DNA from: Mycolicibacterium gilvum
GTDB taxonomy: Bacteria > Actinomycetota > Actinomycetes > Mycobacteriales > Mycobacteriaceae
DNA: 64,000 bases
Assembly: GCF_900454025.1 (NCBI RefSeq)
Contig: NZ_UGQM01000001.1
Span: forward strand, 1,240,001-1,304,000
Reading direction: 5' to 3'
A model generated the notes under the pieces. It had not been told where the DNA came from and made no database searches. It was given only the letters and a program-made list of their open reading frames with translations. Made by a program: the position numbers and the translations under genes. Position 1 is the stretch's first letter; the number at the start of each line of letters is the position of its first letter. This document shows, in pieces, positions 1 to 9,548 of the stretch.

Positions 1-819
1 CGCATCGTTGCTGGTCTGCACGGAGGTCTGCCAGCCCACCGCACCGAGGTGCTCGGTGGCCGACCTGCGTTCGCCGTTGTAGAACAGCTTCGTCAGGTCG
101 ATGTCGCTGCCGTGCCGGCGGGCCCTCTCGGTCATCGCCTTGGCCCAGTCGCCGGTCAGCGCCTTGGCGTCCATGTGTTCGGTCGCGAGGCGGCTGCCCG
201 GTGCGCTGAGTGCGGTGATGCTGTCGAGCAGCCGGTCCTGGGCGTCGGGCGGCAGGTAGGGCAGCAGACCCTCGGCGATCCACGCGGTCGGGCGGTCCGG
301 GTCGAAACCGGCGTCGCGCAGCGCTGTCGGCCAGTCCTCACGCAGATCGATACCGACGGTGCGCCGGTCGGCGGCGGGGGCGACGCCCGCGTCGGTGAGC
401 ACCGCCGTCTTGAAGTCGATCACCTCGGGTTGGTCGATCTCGTAGACGACGGTTCCCGCGGGCCAGTCCAGCCGGTAGGCGCGGGTGTCGAGGCCGGACG
501 CGAGGATCACGGCCTGCCGGATCTGCGGCTCCCGTTGCCCGGCGTCGGTGAGGAAGTCGTCGAAGATGCGGGTGCGGACCACGATCTGGTTGATCGCCTG
601 CTGTGCGCCGAAGAGCGGGTCGCCGTCGAAGTCGATCTCGCCGCGGGCGACCTTGACGAAATGCGGCAGGCCGACCGCCTCGACGAGCAGCCGCGCGTAC
701 GGGTCGTCGATCAGCGCGTCGGGGCCGCGGCTGGCGAAGGCGCGGGACGCCGCCACCGACGTCGCCGTCGCGCCCACGCTGGACGCCAGGTCCCAGGTGT
801 CTCCGTCGGTGCGTGCCAT
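1..819 (-). CDS. SAM-dependent methyltransferase, TIGR00027-type (3' end cut by window edge)
   Basis: Predicted class I S-adenosylmethionine methyltransferase of the family that mycobacteria carry in many copies (Rv0725c, Rv0731c type); its substrate is unknown. The frame is open from an ATG at 819 to the window edge (273 codons) with no stop, so the C-terminus is missing. The N-terminus reads [14 protein letters not shown], followed by [14 protein letters not shown], the glycine-rich SAM loop of this family, and an [11 protein letters not shown] strand. It is a close paralogue of the next gene, which lies 31 bp upstream of its start, so the pair is probably a tandem duplication transcribed together away from secY. 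Family assignment is firm; function is inferred only at the level of methyl transfer. Confidence 0.9.
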   Translation of the reverse strand, partial: MARTDGDTWDLASSVGATATSVAASRAFASRGPDALIDDPYARLLVEAVGLPHFVKVARGEIDFDGDPLFGAQQAINQIVVRTRIFDDFLTDAGQREPQIRQAVILASGLDTRAYRLDWPAGTVVYEIDQPEVIDFKTAVLTDAGVAPAADRRTVGIDLREDWPTALRDAGFDPDRPTAWIAEGLLPYLPPDAQDRLLDSITALSAPGSRLATEHMDAKALTGDWAKAMTERARRHGSDIDLTKLFYNGERRSATEHLGAVGWQTSVQTSNDA

Positions 820-850
820 GTTGTCCGTCCTCTCCGGGTTCTCGTGGGCG

Positions 851-1774
851 CTAGCGTGCCGCGTTGACGTAGACGACCTCGGCGAAACCTTCGTCGGTGT
901 CGAGGGGCGCGAGCCCGTACCGCGTGAGCAGGTCGTTGGTCGGCGTCGCGGTGACGGCCCAGCCGCGCTCGCGCAGATAGTCGGGGACGTTCGCCCGCTC
1001 GCCGAGGAACACCAGCTCGGAGAAGTCGAGGTCGAAGCCGTGGCTGCGCCAGCGGTCGGTCGAGTCCTTCATTTTCTCGCGCATCTCGTCCTGATCGGCG
1101 GACTGCTGCGACGGCACCGACTCGACGGCGAGGCGGCTGCCGGACGCGCTGAGCTCGCCGATGGTGTCGAGCAGGCGGTCCTGGGCGTCGGGCGGCAGGT
1201 AGCCGAGCAGGCCTTCGGCGATCCACGCCGTCGGGACGGACGGGTCGAACCCGGCGTCGCGCAGTGCTGTCGGCCAGTCCTCGCGCAGATCGATCGCGAC
1301 GGTCGCGAGGTGCGTCGACGGTGTCGCGCCGAGCCCGGCCAGCGTCGTGCGCTTGAACTCGATGACCTCGGGCTGGTCGATCTCGAACAGTGTCATGCCC
1401 TCGGGCCAGGTCAGCCGGTATCCGCGGGCGTCGAGGCCGGAGGCCAGGATCACCGCCTGCCGCACACCGGCCGCGCACGCGTCGGTGAAGAAGTCGTCGA
1501 AGAAGCGGGTGCGGGCGGCCATGCCGTCGGCGAAACGGCTCATGCCGACCGGGGACTCGTCGCCGCTCACGTCGAGATCCTCAGGGGTCAACTCGCCACT
1601 GGCGAGCTTGGCGAAGAAGTCGATCCCGACCGCGCGAACCAGGGGTTCGGCATACGGATCGTCGATGACCGGGTCCTCGGCGCGGGTGGCGACGGCGCGG
1701 GCGGCGGCGACCATCGTGGCGGTCGCGCCGACGCTGGAGGCGAGGTCCCAGGTGTCGTTCTCGGTGCGTGGCAT
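851..1774 (-). CDS. SAM-dependent methyltransferase, TIGR00027-type
   Basis: A 307-residue paralogue of the preceding gene, probably a cytosolic SAM methyltransferase of unknown substrate. It opens [18 protein letters not shown], carries the SAM-binding stretch [14 protein letters not shown] near residue 95 and the acidic [11 protein letters not shown] strand after it, and later [20 protein letters not shown], shared with its neighbour. The frame stays open to 1813, but the ATG at 1774 is preferred: it has an AAGGA ribosome site about seven bases upstream and matches the N-terminus of the paralogue. It is divergent from secY, as the Rv0731c methyltransferase is in M. tuberculosis. Confidence 0.92.
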   Translation of the reverse strand: MPRTENDTWDLASSVGATATMVAAARAVATRAEDPVIDDPYAEPLVRAVGIDFFAKLASGELTPEDLDVSGDESPVGMSRFADGMAARTRFFDDFFTDACAAGVRQAVILASGLDARGYRLTWPEGMTLFEIDQPEVIEFKRTTLAGLGATPSTHLATVAIDLREDWPTALRDAGFDPSVPTAWIAEGLLGYLPPDAQDRLLDTIGELSASGSRLAVESVPSQQSADQDEMREKMKDSTDRWRSHGFDLDFSELVFLGERANVPDYLRERGWAVTATPTNDLLTRYGLAPLDTDEGFAEVVYVNAAR

Positions 1775-2070
1775 CGCAAGTCCTTCAGTGTCTTTAGTTA
1801 GCTCAGTTAACAACTGTGGCCGACAGTACGCCGCAAAACTGAGCGCTCGCTGAATCGCGATTCGGGAGGTTGCGCGATTCGGGAGTGGCTGCGTGGCCCT
1901 GTTAGTCTCGTAGACTGTTCGAACGCGTGACTTGCGCAGGCTGTTCCGCCTGCTCGTGCCGTCGCGCCAACGACTCGACCCAGACCCGACCCAGACTTAA
2001 CCACGACGCTGGTCACGCCAGCCACATGAGCACGCCGCGATCGATCAGCTCGGCCGTGCAGGAGGAAAGA
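1775..2070. other. Divergent intergenic region between methyltransferase and secY
   Basis: About 296 bases separate the two divergent starts. No convincing coding frame, RNA gene or terminator was seen. The AT-richer part around 1898-1925 (gttagtctcgtagactg) is the likeliest place for promoters, but no -35/-10 pair could be assigned with confidence. Confidence 0.4.
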
Positions 2071-3408
2071 GTGCTCTCGGCTTTCATCTCGTCCCTGCGG
2101 ACAGTCGATCTGAGGCGAAAGATCCTGTTCACGTTGGGCATCGTGATCCTCTACCGGGTCGGTGCCTCCATCCCCTCACCGGGCGTCAACTACCCGAACG
2201 TGCAACAGTGCATCGCCGACGTGAGCGGCGGTGAGTCCGGGCAGATCTATTCGCTGATCAACCTGTTCTCCGGCGGCGCGCTGCTGCAGCTGTCCGTGTT
2301 CGCGGTCGGCATCATGCCCTACATCACCGCGAGCATCATCGTGCAGCTGCTCGGCGTGGTCATCCCGCGCTTCGAGCAGTTGCGCAAGGAAGGGCAGGCG
2401 GGCCAGACCAAGCTCACGCAGTACACCCGCTACCTGGCGATCGCGCTGGCCATCCTGCAGGCCACCAGCATCGTCGCGCTGGCCGCCAACGGCGGTCTGC
2501 TGCAGGGCTGCTCGCTGGACATCATCCAGGGCCAGAGCGAAGGCCTGAACGTCTGGACGCTCGCCGTCATCGTGATCGTGATGACCGCCGGCGCGGCGCT
2601 GGTCATGTGGATGGGCGAGCTGGTCACCGAGCGCGGTGTCGGCAACGGCATGTCGCTGATCATCTTCGCCAGCATCGCCTCGGCGATCCCGGGCGAGGGC
2701 AAGAACATCCTGGACAGCCGCGGTGGCATGGTCTTCACCCTGGTCTGCGTCGCGGCGCTGATCATCGTCGTCGGTGTCGTGTTCGTCGAGCAGGGCCAGC
2801 GCCGTATCCCCGTCCAGTACGCCAAGCGCATGGTCGGCCGCAAGATGTACGGCGGCACGTCGACCTACCTGCCGCTGAAGGTCAACCAGGCCGGCGTCAT
2901 CCCGGTGATCTTCGCGTCGTCGCTGATCTACATCCCGCACCTGATCACCCAGCTGATCACCAGCGCCAGCGACAGCCCGAGCACCGGATGGTGGCAGTCG
3001 TTCGTGGCCGACTACCTGACCGATCCGAGCAGCCCGGTCTACATCGCGATCTACTTCGGCCTGATCATCTTCTTCACCTACTTCTACGTCTCGATCACGT
3101 TCAACCCCGAGGAACGTGCCGACGAGATGAAGAAGTACGGCGGCTTCATCCCCGGCATCCGCCCCGGTAAGCCGACCGCCCAGTACCTGAGCTTCGTGCT
3201 GTCGAGGATCACGCTGCCGGGCTCGATCTACCTGGGTGTCATCGCCGTTCTGCCGAACCTGTTCCTGGAGATCGGCAACACCGGCTCCGTGCAGAACCTG
3301 CCGTTCGGCGGCACCGCCGTCCTGATCGCCGTCGGCGTCGGCCTCGACACCGTCAAGCAGATCGAAAGCCAGCTGATGCAGCGCAATTACGAGGGTTTCT
3401 TGAAGTGA
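2071..3408 (+). CDS. secY: Protein translocase subunit SecY
   Basis: Channel-forming subunit of the general Sec translocon in the cytoplasmic membrane, partner of SecE, SecG and the SecA motor. The 445-residue protein starts [20 protein letters not shown] and shows about ten hydrophobic segments with SecY signatures: [12 protein letters not shown] near the N-terminus, a plug-like stretch with [27 protein letters not shown] in the middle, and [20 protein letters not shown] in the C-terminal cytoplasmic loop. An open frame extends back to 1927, but the GTG at 2071 has AGGAGG at 2060-2065, five bases upstream, and gives the usual family start. It is followed directly by adk and map, the standard actinobacterial order. 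Confidence 0.98.
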   Translation: MLSAFISSLRTVDLRRKILFTLGIVILYRVGASIPSPGVNYPNVQQCIADVSGGESGQIYSLINLFSGGALLQLSVFAVGIMPYITASIIVQLLGVVIPRFEQLRKEGQAGQTKLTQYTRYLAIALAILQATSIVALAANGGLLQGCSLDIIQGQSEGLNVWTLAVIVIVMTAGAALVMWMGELVTERGVGNGMSLIIFASIASAIPGEGKNILDSRGGMVFTLVCVAALIIVVGVVFVEQGQRRIPVQYAKRMVGRKMYGGTSTYLPLKVNQAGVIPVIFASSLIYIPHLITQLITSASDSPSTGWWQSFVADYLTDPSSPVYIAIYFGLIIFFTYFYVSITFNPEERADEMKKYGGFIPGIRPGKPTAQYLSFVLSRITLPGSIYLGVIAVLPNLFLEIGNTGSVQNLPFGGTAVLIAVGVGLDTVKQIESQLMQRNYEGFLK

Positions 3409-3422
3409 GAGAGGGTCCGAAG

Positions 3423-3968
3423 TTGAGAATCGTGTTGTTGGGACCGCCCGGCGCGGGCAAGGGGACCCAGGCCCAGAAACTGGCCGAGAAGCTCGCGATC
3501 CCGCACATCTCCACCGGTGACCTCTTCCGCTACAACATCAGCAACAACACCGAGCTCGGCATCGAGGCGAAGAAGTACCTCGACGCGGGTGACCTCGTCC
3601 CGGCCACCCTGACCAACGCACTGGTCGACGACCGGCTCGACGACGAGGACGCCGCGCAGGGGTTCATCCTCGACGGCTTCCCGCGGTCGGTCGAACAGGC
3701 CAAAGCGCTGGCCGAGATGCTGGAGAAGCGCGGCCTGACCCTCGACGCGGTCGTCGAGTTCCGGGTGCCCGAAGAGGAGCTCGTCTCCCGGCTCAAAGGC
3801 CGTGGCCGTGAGGACGACACCGAGGACGTCATCCGCAACCGGTTCAAGGTCTACCGCGACGAGACGGCCCCGCTGCTGGACTTCTACTCCGCCGACCTCA
3901 AGACCGTCGACGCCGTCGGCGAGCTCGACGAGGTCTTCGACCGGGCACTCACGGCGCTCGGCCGCTAG
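3423..3968 (+). CDS. adk: Adenylate kinase
   Basis: Cytosolic nucleotide kinase catalysing ATP + AMP to 2 ADP. The P-loop GPPGAGKGT is at residues 7-15, the AMP-site DGFPRS motif near residue 84, and the LID region ([11 protein letters not shown]) is the short form without a zinc cluster, as in mycobacteria. The frame could begin at a GTG at 3405 overlapping the secY stop, but the TTG at 3423 gives exactly 181 residues, the length remembered for M. tuberculosis Adk, and the canonical [10 protein letters not shown] opening; a GAGAGG lies upstream. The stop abuts the map start, so secY, adk and map form one transcript. Confidence 0.96.
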   Translation: MRIVLLGPPGAGKGTQAQKLAEKLAIPHISTGDLFRYNISNNTELGIEAKKYLDAGDLVPATLTNALVDDRLDDEDAAQGFILDGFPRSVEQAKALAEMLEKRGLTLDAVVEFRVPEEELVSRLKGRGREDDTEDVIRNRFKVYRDETAPLLDFYSADLKTVDAVGELDEVFDRALTALGR

Positions 3969-4769
3969 ATGGTCTCCCTGCCCGGCCTGCGTAGCCGCAA
4001 AGTCGTCCCCCAGCGCACCGCGGGGGAACTCGATGCCATGGCGGCTGCCGGTGCGCTCGTCGCCGCCGCGCTCAAGGCGGTGCAGGCGGAGGCCGCGCCC
4101 GGGAAGTCGACCCTGGACCTCGACCGGGTCGCCGAAGCGGTGATCCGCGACGGCGGCGGTGTCCCGTCCTTCCTGGGCTACCACGGATTCCCCGCCACCA
4201 TCTGCGCGTCGGTCAACGACCGCGTCGTGCACGGGATCCCGACGGCGGACGAGACGCTGGCGGCCGGGGATCTGGTGTCGATCGACTGCGGCGCCATCCT
4301 GGACGGATGGCACGGCGACTCGGCGCTGACGTTCGGCGTCGGCGACCTGATCCCTGCCGACGAGGCGCTCTCGGCGGCCACCAGGGAATCCATGGAGGCC
4401 GGCATCGCCGCGATGGTGCCCGGCAACCGGCTCACCGACGTCTCCCACGCGATCGAGCAGGGCACCAGGGCGGCCGAGGCGCGTCACGGCCGCAAGTTCG
4501 GCATCGTCGCCGGCTACGGCGGCCACGGCATCGGCCGCGAGATGCACATGGACCCGTTCCTCGCCAACGAGGGCGCACCCGGCCGCGGACCCTACCTGGC
4601 GCCCGGTTCGGTGCTGGCCATCGAGCCGATGCTGACGCTGGGAACCCGCAAGACCCTCATACTCGACGACGGCTGGACCGTCGTCACCGCGGACGGCACC
4701 CGTGCCGCGCACTGGGAGCACACCGTCGCCGTCACCGACGACGGACCCAGGATTCTGACAGCCCGCTGA
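3969..4769 (+). CDS. map: Type I methionine aminopeptidase
   Basis: Metalloprotease removing the initiator methionine from nascent proteins. The 266-residue length equals that of the mycobacterial MapA class lacking the SH3-binding zinc extension. The metal ligands are visible: Asp106 in SIDCG, Asp117 in HGDSALTF, the histidine of [11 protein letters not shown], the glutamate of IEPMLTLG and the glutamate of HWEHTVAV near the C-terminus. The ATG follows the adk stop with no gap, implying translational coupling. It matches Rv0734 in context, with sigL beginning about 40 bases downstream. Confidence 0.96.
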   Translation: MVSLPGLRSRKVVPQRTAGELDAMAAAGALVAAALKAVQAEAAPGKSTLDLDRVAEAVIRDGGGVPSFLGYHGFPATICASVNDRVVHGIPTADETLAAGDLVSIDCGAILDGWHGDSALTFGVGDLIPADEALSAATRESMEAGIAAMVPGNRLTDVSHAIEQGTRAAEARHGRKFGIVAGYGGHGIGREMHMDPFLANEGAPGRGPYLAPGSVLAIEPMLTLGTRKTLILDDGWTVVTADGTRAAHWEHTVAVTDDGPRILTAR

Positions 4770-4810
4770 ACTAACCTCGTCTCACCGTCGTGTCGATGAC
4801 GGAGGTCGGG

Positions 4811-5326
4811 ATGGAGGATGCGGACGCCGCGATGATGCGGGTGCTCTACGACGAGCACGCCGCCGCGCTCTGGCGTTACGCGCTGCGCCTCACCGGCGAC
4901 CGGGCCCGCTCGGAGGACGTCGTGCAGGAGACACTGCTGCGGGCCTGGCGTCATCCGGGCGTCATCGCCGACGTGGACCGGCCCGCGAGGGCGTGGCTGT
5001 TCACCGTCGCCCGCAACATGATCATCGACGAACGGCGCAGCGCCCGCTTCCGGCACGAGACCGGTGTCCCCGATCCCGAGCACGTCGCCGAGCCGGCCTC
5101 ACCGGACGAGGCGGACCCCACTCTGGACCGGATCCTGCTGGGCACCGCGTTGCGTCAACTGTCCGACGAACACCGCGCCGTGGTGCGCCGGGCCTACTAC
5201 CAGGGCTGGACCACCGGGCAGATCGCCGCCGATCTGCAGATCCCGGAGGGCACCGTGAAATCCCGGCTGCACTCCGCCGTGCGCGCATTGAAGCTCGGAC
5301 TACAGGAAATGGGGGTGACTCGATGA
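4811..5326 (+). CDS. sigL: ECF RNA polymerase sigma factor SigL
   Basis: Group IV sigma factor with two folded regions: sigma-2 (LYDEHAAALWRYALRLTGD onwards, with FTVARNMIIDERRS) and sigma-4 (GWTTGQIAADLQIPEGTVK helix-turn-helix). Identity as SigL rests on context (map-sigL-rslA-marR, as Rv0734-Rv0737) and on the conserved LYDEHAA and FTVARNMIIDERRSARFR stretches. Alternative starts exist at 4790 (GTG) and 4796 (ATG); the ATG at 4811 is chosen because GGAGG lies at 4801-4805, five bases upstream, but this choice is not certain. In M. tuberculosis SigL controls genes for envelope and exported-protein modification and is held by RslA. The stop overlaps the rslA start as ATGA. Confidence 0.93.
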   Translation: MEDADAAMMRVLYDEHAAALWRYALRLTGDRARSEDVVQETLLRAWRHPGVIADVDRPARAWLFTVARNMIIDERRSARFRHETGVPDPEHVAEPASPDEADPTLDRILLGTALRQLSDEHRAVVRRAYYQGWTTGQIAADLQIPEGTVKSRLHSAVRALKLGLQEMGVTR

Positions 5327-6027
5327 CGTCCGCAGACCACTACCGCACCTGGGATGCCGCCTACGTGCTGGGCGCGCTGTCGACCGACGACCGGCGCGAG
5401 TACGAAGGCCACCTGAGCGGATGCGGCGGGTGCCGGTCGGCGGTCGCCGAACTCGACGGCATGCCCGGGCTGCTGTCGCTGCTCGACCTCGACGAGGTGA
5501 TCGCGCTCGACCACGAACAACCCGCACCGCCGCTGCGGCCGGAGGTGCTGACCTCGGTGATCGACCGGATGGGCGCGCGCAGACGGCGCGCGCGCCGGGC
5601 GACGGTGTGGGCGGTGGCGGTGGCCGCCGCGCTGCTGGCGCTGGCGATCGTGCTGGCCGTGCGCCCCGCGATCTTCGGGAGCGACGGCGGCGGCGAGCAG
5701 ACCGCGCCGATGCAGAACATGGCCAAGGTGTCGGAGACGCCGATCAACGCCAGCATCGCGCTGACCGGGTACGGCTGGGGGACCCGGATCGACATGGCGT
5801 GCTCGTACGGCGACTGGGGTCAGAACCCGCGCGGCACGCCGCCCCAGAACCTCGGCATGGTGGTGATCGGGCACGACGGAAGCCGCTCGCAGATCGCCAC
5901 CTGGCTCGGCCTGTCCGGCGCGACCGCCCTGCCCAGCGGCACGACTCCGATGCAGGTCGACGAAATCCGTGCCGTGCAACTGGTTTCGGCCTCCGACGGT
6001 GAGGTGCTGCTGGAAAAGCAGTGGTGA
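5323..6027 (+). CDS. rslA: Zinc-containing anti-sigma factor RslA
   Basis: Membrane-anchored anti-sigma factor expected to bind SigL and release it under oxidative conditions. The cytoplasmic zinc-associated anti-sigma motif HxxxCxxC is present (His30, Cys34, Cys37 in HLSGCGGC). One hydrophobic helix lies around residues 89-112 (AVAVAAALLALAIVLAV), followed by an extracytoplasmic domain rich in small residues and ending VLLEKQW, which resembles anti-sigma-K C-terminal domains. The ATG overlaps the sigL stop by four bases, so the two are translationally coupled and made in balance. The length of 234 residues is normal for the family. Confidence 0.93.
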   Translation: MTSADHYRTWDAAYVLGALSTDDRREYEGHLSGCGGCRSAVAELDGMPGLLSLLDLDEVIALDHEQPAPPLRPEVLTSVIDRMGARRRRARRATVWAVAVAAALLALAIVLAVRPAIFGSDGGGEQTAPMQNMAKVSETPINASIALTGYGWGTRIDMACSYGDWGQNPRGTPPQNLGMVVIGHDGSRSQIATWLGLSGATALPSGTTPMQVDEIRAVQLVSASDGEVLLEKQW

Positions 6028-6065
6028 TTCATACCGCCGGCGCGCCCGTGCGGTATGAAAGGTGC

Positions 6066-6563
6066 GTGGCATCCGACCGGCCCGACCCCATCGCCACCGC
6101 ACGCGACAACTGGGAGCGCTCCGGCTGGCACGACGTCGCCGACGGCATGGTCGCGGTCACCTCGGTGATGCGGGCCCACCAGATCCTGCTGGCCCGGGTG
6201 GAGACCGCCCTGCGGCCCTACGACCTGAGCTTCTCGCGCTACGAGCTGCTGCGGCTGCTGGCGTTCAGCCGCACGGGCGCGCTACCGATCACCAAGGCCT
6301 CCGACCGGTTGCAGGTGCACGTCACCAGCGTCACGCACGCGATCCGCCGCCTCGAGGCCGACGGACTCGTCGAGCGGCTCCCGCATCCCACCGACGGGCG
6401 CACCACACTGGTCCGGATCACCGACCTCGGCCGCTCGACGGTCGAGGACGCGACGGTGACTCTCAACAAGGATGTCTTCGGTGACATCGGGATCTCCGGT
6501 GAGCAGTCGCGGGCGCTGGCCGACGCGATCGAGACGCTGCGCCGCAGTGCCGGGGATTTCTAG
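6066..6563 (+). CDS. MarR-family transcriptional regulator (Rv0737-like)
   Basis: Dimeric winged-helix repressor of the MarR type. Recognition-helix region: ALPITKASDRLQVHVTSVTH, followed by the wing RLPHPTDGRTTLVRITDLG. The GTG at 6066 yields 165 residues, the length remembered for the M. tuberculosis neighbour Rv0737, and has GAAAGG just upstream, though the spacing of three bases is short; an in-frame GTG at 6021 overlapping the rslA end is the alternative. Its ligand and targets are unknown. The stop codon overlaps the stop of the convergent P450 gene at 6560-6563. Confidence 0.88.
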   Translation: MASDRPDPIATARDNWERSGWHDVADGMVAVTSVMRAHQILLARVETALRPYDLSFSRYELLRLLAFSRTGALPITKASDRLQVHVTSVTHAIRRLEADGLVERLPHPTDGRTTLVRITDLGRSTVEDATVTLNKDVFGDIGISGEQSRALADAIETLRRSAGDF

Positions 6564-7630
6564 GTCCGGGACGAGAACATCAGCGGCAGCGTCGCGAAGC
6601 CGGCGGTGGGTGCGCTCGCCGGTTCTGCGGCCCGGTCCGGGTCCGGCGCGATGTGGGCGGTGCCGCGGAACAGCTCTTCGAGCACGACCCGGAATTCCAT
6701 CCGCGCCAGTGGCGCCCCCGGGCAGACGTGAAGTCCCCTGCCGTAGAGCAGATTGTTCGACGGCTCGCGGTTTCTGCGGAATTCGGTGGCCTCGTCGAAG
6801 GCGTGCTCGTCGCGGTTGGCCTGCGCCCACAGGATGAGGACGGGATCACCGGCCGCCATCGTGCATCCGCCGAGGGTCACGGATTCGGTGGTGCGGCGGC
6901 GGTTGGTCAGCAGTGGGGCGTGCAGGCGCAGGATCTCGTCGGCGGCACTCTCCAGGTCGGTCGCGTCGCGGCGCAGCTGTTCCTGGACCGCGGGGTGGGT
7001 GGCCAGGAAATGAGCAATGATGCCGATGCCGGCGGCGATCGTGGCGAGTTCGCCGACGGTCCAGTTCCGCACGATGGACACGATCTCGTCGTCGGTCAGC
7101 GGCCTGTCGCCGACCGTGTCGCCGAGCAGTCGCGAGGTGGCGTCCTGCGGGGTGCCGCCGGTTCCGTCGCGGCGCGCGTCGAGCTGGGCCCGGATGTGGC
7201 CGTCGAACGCCGACGCCACGTCGGCCATCGCGGCCCGATCGCGGGCGCGGGTGGCCGCGTGGTTGCGCTTGACCCACTGCCGCAGCGGTTCGTGCAGGGA
7301 GGCGGGCCAGCCCATGAACGCGCACTGGGCGCGCGCCGCGAACGGCTCGGCGAACCACTCCATCACCTCGACGGTCCGTCCCCGTGGCAGCGCGGCGACG
7401 AGGTCGGCGGAGATCTGCCGCAGTGCGGGTTCTACGTCGGCCAGCCGCGACGGGGTGAAGTACCGGTCGACCACGGCGCGGAACGCGGTGTGCTCCGGCG
7501 GGTCCATCCCGTTGGGCACGGCCACATGCCGGGACACCACGTTGGAGAACGTCGCGGGGTGGTCGAGCACGTGGACCACGTCGGCGTGCGCGCCGACCAG
7601 CCAGGCGCCGGCGTCGTCGCGGTCGATCAC
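6560..7630 (-). CDS. Cytochrome P450
   Basis: Soluble heme-thiolate enzyme of 356 residues, somewhat shorter than the usual 400. The heme loop YGRGLHVCPGAPLAR places the proximal cysteine near residue 303, and the K-helix ExxR is in EILRLHAPLLTNRR. The I-helix aligns as TVGELATIAAG, so the usual acid of the acid-alcohol pair is replaced by alanine, suggesting altered oxygen activation. The GTG at 7630 overlaps the stop of the histidine kinase (GTGA), so the P450 is the third gene of a coupled operon with a two-component system. The same frame runs back into the kinase gene, but that extension is antisense-type noise. Substrate unknown. Confidence 0.92.
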   Translation of the reverse strand: MIDRDDAGAWLVGAHADVVHVLDHPATFSNVVSRHVAVPNGMDPPEHTAFRAVVDRYFTPSRLADVEPALRQISADLVAALPRGRTVEVMEWFAEPFAARAQCAFMGWPASLHEPLRQWVKRNHAATRARDRAAMADVASAFDGHIRAQLDARRDGTGGTPQDATSRLLGDTVGDRPLTDDEIVSIVRNWTVGELATIAAGIGIIAHFLATHPAVQEQLRRDATDLESAADEILRLHAPLLTNRRRTTESVTLGGCTMAAGDPVLILWAQANRDEHAFDEATEFRRNREPSNNLLYGRGLHVCPGAPLARMEFRVVLEELFRGTAHIAPDPDRAAEPASAPTAGFATLPLMFSSRT

Positions 7631-8826
7631 GCGCCCCCCTGGTGCAGAGGGATGGTCGCGGTCACCGTCGTCCCGGACCCGGGCCGGGAGCGGATGTTGA
7701 GCCTGCCGCCGACGATCTCGGCCCGCTCGGCCATCGACAGCAGCCCGTAGCCGCCCATCTCGTCGCTGCCCAGCGGATGCTCGAAGGTGTCGAAACCCAC
7801 TCCGTCGTCGGCGATCTCGAGCCGGGCGGTGTTGTCGTCCACGGCGAACGTCAGCCGGGCCGCCGACGCGCGCGCGTGCTTGACGACGTTCTGCAGGCAT
7901 TCCTGCGCGATGCGGTACAGCGCGAGCTCGATGTGGTCGGCCAGCCGGGTGTCGTCGAGGTCGGTCTCGATGCCGATCTGCGGGATGGAGCGCGCCAGGC
8001 TGGCCAGCCCGCCCGCCAGCCCGAGGTCGTCGAGCACCGGGGGCCGCAGCCCGCTGATCGCCGCGCGCGCCTCCTGCAGCGTCAGGTCGGCCAGCTCGCG
8101 GGCCCGGTCGAGTTGTTCGGTCAGCGCGGCATGGTCGGCCGGCGACTTCGCCGCCTGTGCGGCGGCATCGAGCCGGTAGGAGAGCGTGACGAGGCGCTGG
8201 GAGATGCCGTCGTGGATGTCGCCCGCCAGCCGGCGGCGCTCCAGTTCCTGTGCCTCGATGACCTGTTCGACGAAGTTCTCGTGGGCCCGTTCGCGGGCCA
8301 CCAGCTGGCGGTGCAGCCGGGCCTGGTGCATCGCCCCGGCGATGAGCCGCCCGATGACGAGGAGCAGTTCGACGTCGCGGTCGGTGAAGTCGCGTTCGGC
8401 CACCGTGTGCACGTTGAGCACGCCGACCAGTCCGCCGGGATCGGTCTCCATCGGTACCGACACCATCGAGGTGAAGTCGCGGCCCCGCAGCGACTGGAAC
8501 GGCAGGTAGCGCGGATCGGACTCCTTGTCCCGGCGGATCACGACCGGCTGCCGGTGACTGGCCACCCACCCCGAGATGCCTTGTCCCAGAGGCAATCTGA
8601 TCTTGCCCACCTCGGAGTCGAACGGTGGAGTGGCGCCTGCCAGGGTCAGGGACCTCTCGGTGTCGTCGAGGACGTGCACGAAGCACACGTCGCTGTCGGT
8701 GGACGCGGTGATCATCCGGGCCGACGCCGCCGCGAGCGGTTCGACGCCCGGTCCGCTGGAGGCGGCCTGGATCAGCTCGCGCAGCAGCGCAAGTTCCCGG
8801 TCGGCGGTCAGCAGCGGACGGGTCAC
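7627..8826 (-). CDS. GAF-domain sensor histidine kinase, NarL-system type
   Basis: Cytosolic sensor kinase without membrane segments. A GAF domain spans roughly residues 20-170, with the typical PLGQGISGWVASHRQPVVI stretch. The dimerisation/phosphoacceptor region of the HisKA_3 type has ERRRLAGDIHDGISQRL, His205 being the likely phosphorylation site. The HATPase domain follows with RIAQECLQNVVKHARA (N box), IADDGVGF and GGYGLLSMAERA. The GTG at 8826 overlaps the response-regulator stop, giving a GTGA junction. GAF domains in this class bind heme, flavin or other small ligands; nothing here shows which. The 399-residue length is typical. Confidence 0.93.
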   Translation of the reverse strand: MTRPLLTADRELALLRELIQAASSGPGVEPLAAASARMITASTDSDVCFVHVLDDTERSLTLAGATPPFDSEVGKIRLPLGQGISGWVASHRQPVVIRRDKESDPRYLPFQSLRGRDFTSMVSVPMETDPGGLVGVLNVHTVAERDFTDRDVELLLVIGRLIAGAMHQARLHRQLVARERAHENFVEQVIEAQELERRRLAGDIHDGISQRLVTLSYRLDAAAQAAKSPADHAALTEQLDRARELADLTLQEARAAISGLRPPVLDDLGLAGGLASLARSIPQIGIETDLDDTRLADHIELALYRIAQECLQNVVKHARASAARLTFAVDDNTARLEIADDGVGFDTFEHPLGSDEMGGYGLLSMAERAEIVGGRLNIRSRPGSGTTVTATIPLHQGGA

Positions 8827-9452
8827 TGGAAGATCCCTTCGCGCAGGGCGGTGGCGACCGCGGCGGTGCGGTCGCTGACGCCGAGCTTGCGGTAGATCGA
8901 GCTGAGGTGGGTCTTGACGGTCTCGTCGCCGATGATCAGCTTGGCCGCGATGGCGCGGTTGGACAGGCCGTTGACGACGAGGGCGAGGATCTCGCTCTCC
9001 CGCTGCGTGAGTCCCTGGCGCGCGCCGGGCCATTCCACCGCCCGCGCGGCCATGGTCGGGTCGATGGCGGTCTTCCCACTGTGCACGGACTCCAGCTGCT
9101 CCACCAGGTCCTCGCTGCTGATGCTCTTGAGCAGGTACCCGGAGGCGCCGACCCGCATCGCCTGGAACAGGTACTGCTCGTCGTCGTACACCGACAGCAT
9201 CACGATCTTGCGGTCGGGATCGCGCCGGCGCAGCTGCTGACACACGTCGAGGCCGCTGGATCCCTGCATCCGCACGTCGCACAGCACGATGTCGGGGTCC
9301 AGGTCGGTGACCACACCCATGACCTGATCGGCGCCCACCGACTGGCCGACGACGCAGACCCGGTCGGCGAACGCCGCGAGCATCGCCTTGAGCCCTTCGA
9401 TGACCATCTCGTGGTCGTCGACCAGCACGATTCGCACCGGCTCGGAGGACAT
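8823..9452 (-). CDS. NarL/FixJ-family response regulator
   Basis: DNA-binding response regulator, first gene of the operon with the adjacent kinase and P450. The receiver has the acidic pair in VLVDDHEM, phospho-acceptor Asp59 in VLCDVRM and Lys109 in GYLLKS. The C-terminal LuxR-type helix-turn-helix contains LTQRESEILALVVNGLSNR and DETVKTHLSSIYRKLGV. The ATG at 9452 is preferred to an in-frame GTG at 9461 because AAGGTGGGG precedes it at good spacing; this gives 209 residues. It probably autoregulates and controls the P450, but no binding site was identified in the 96-base gap upstream. Confidence 0.94.
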   Translation of the reverse strand: MSSEPVRIVLVDDHEMVIEGLKAMLAAFADRVCVVGQSVGADQVMGVVTDLDPDIVLCDVRMQGSSGLDVCQQLRRRDPDRKIVMLSVYDDEQYLFQAMRVGASGYLLKSISSEDLVEQLESVHSGKTAIDPTMAARAVEWPGARQGLTQRESEILALVVNGLSNRAIAAKLIIGDETVKTHLSSIYRKLGVSDRTAAVATALREGIFQ

Positions 9453-9548
9453 GGCCCCCACCTTAGAGGCGGGTCACGGATGTCATCGGGAAGTTGGTGC
9501 GCTCAATCCCCCGCTCGGGGGAGGTGCGAAGGTGTGACGTAGGACACC

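Noticed and set aside
3387..4721. A 444-codon minus-strand open frame opposite adk and map
   Set aside because: Low-complexity Arg/Gly/Val/Asp-rich translation with no domain; a typical antisense shadow of high-GC coding DNA.
7631..8686. Upstream extension of the P450 frame through the kinase gene
   Set aside because: Out-of-frame arginine/proline-rich translation of the kinase; the GTGA junction at 7630 fits a real start.
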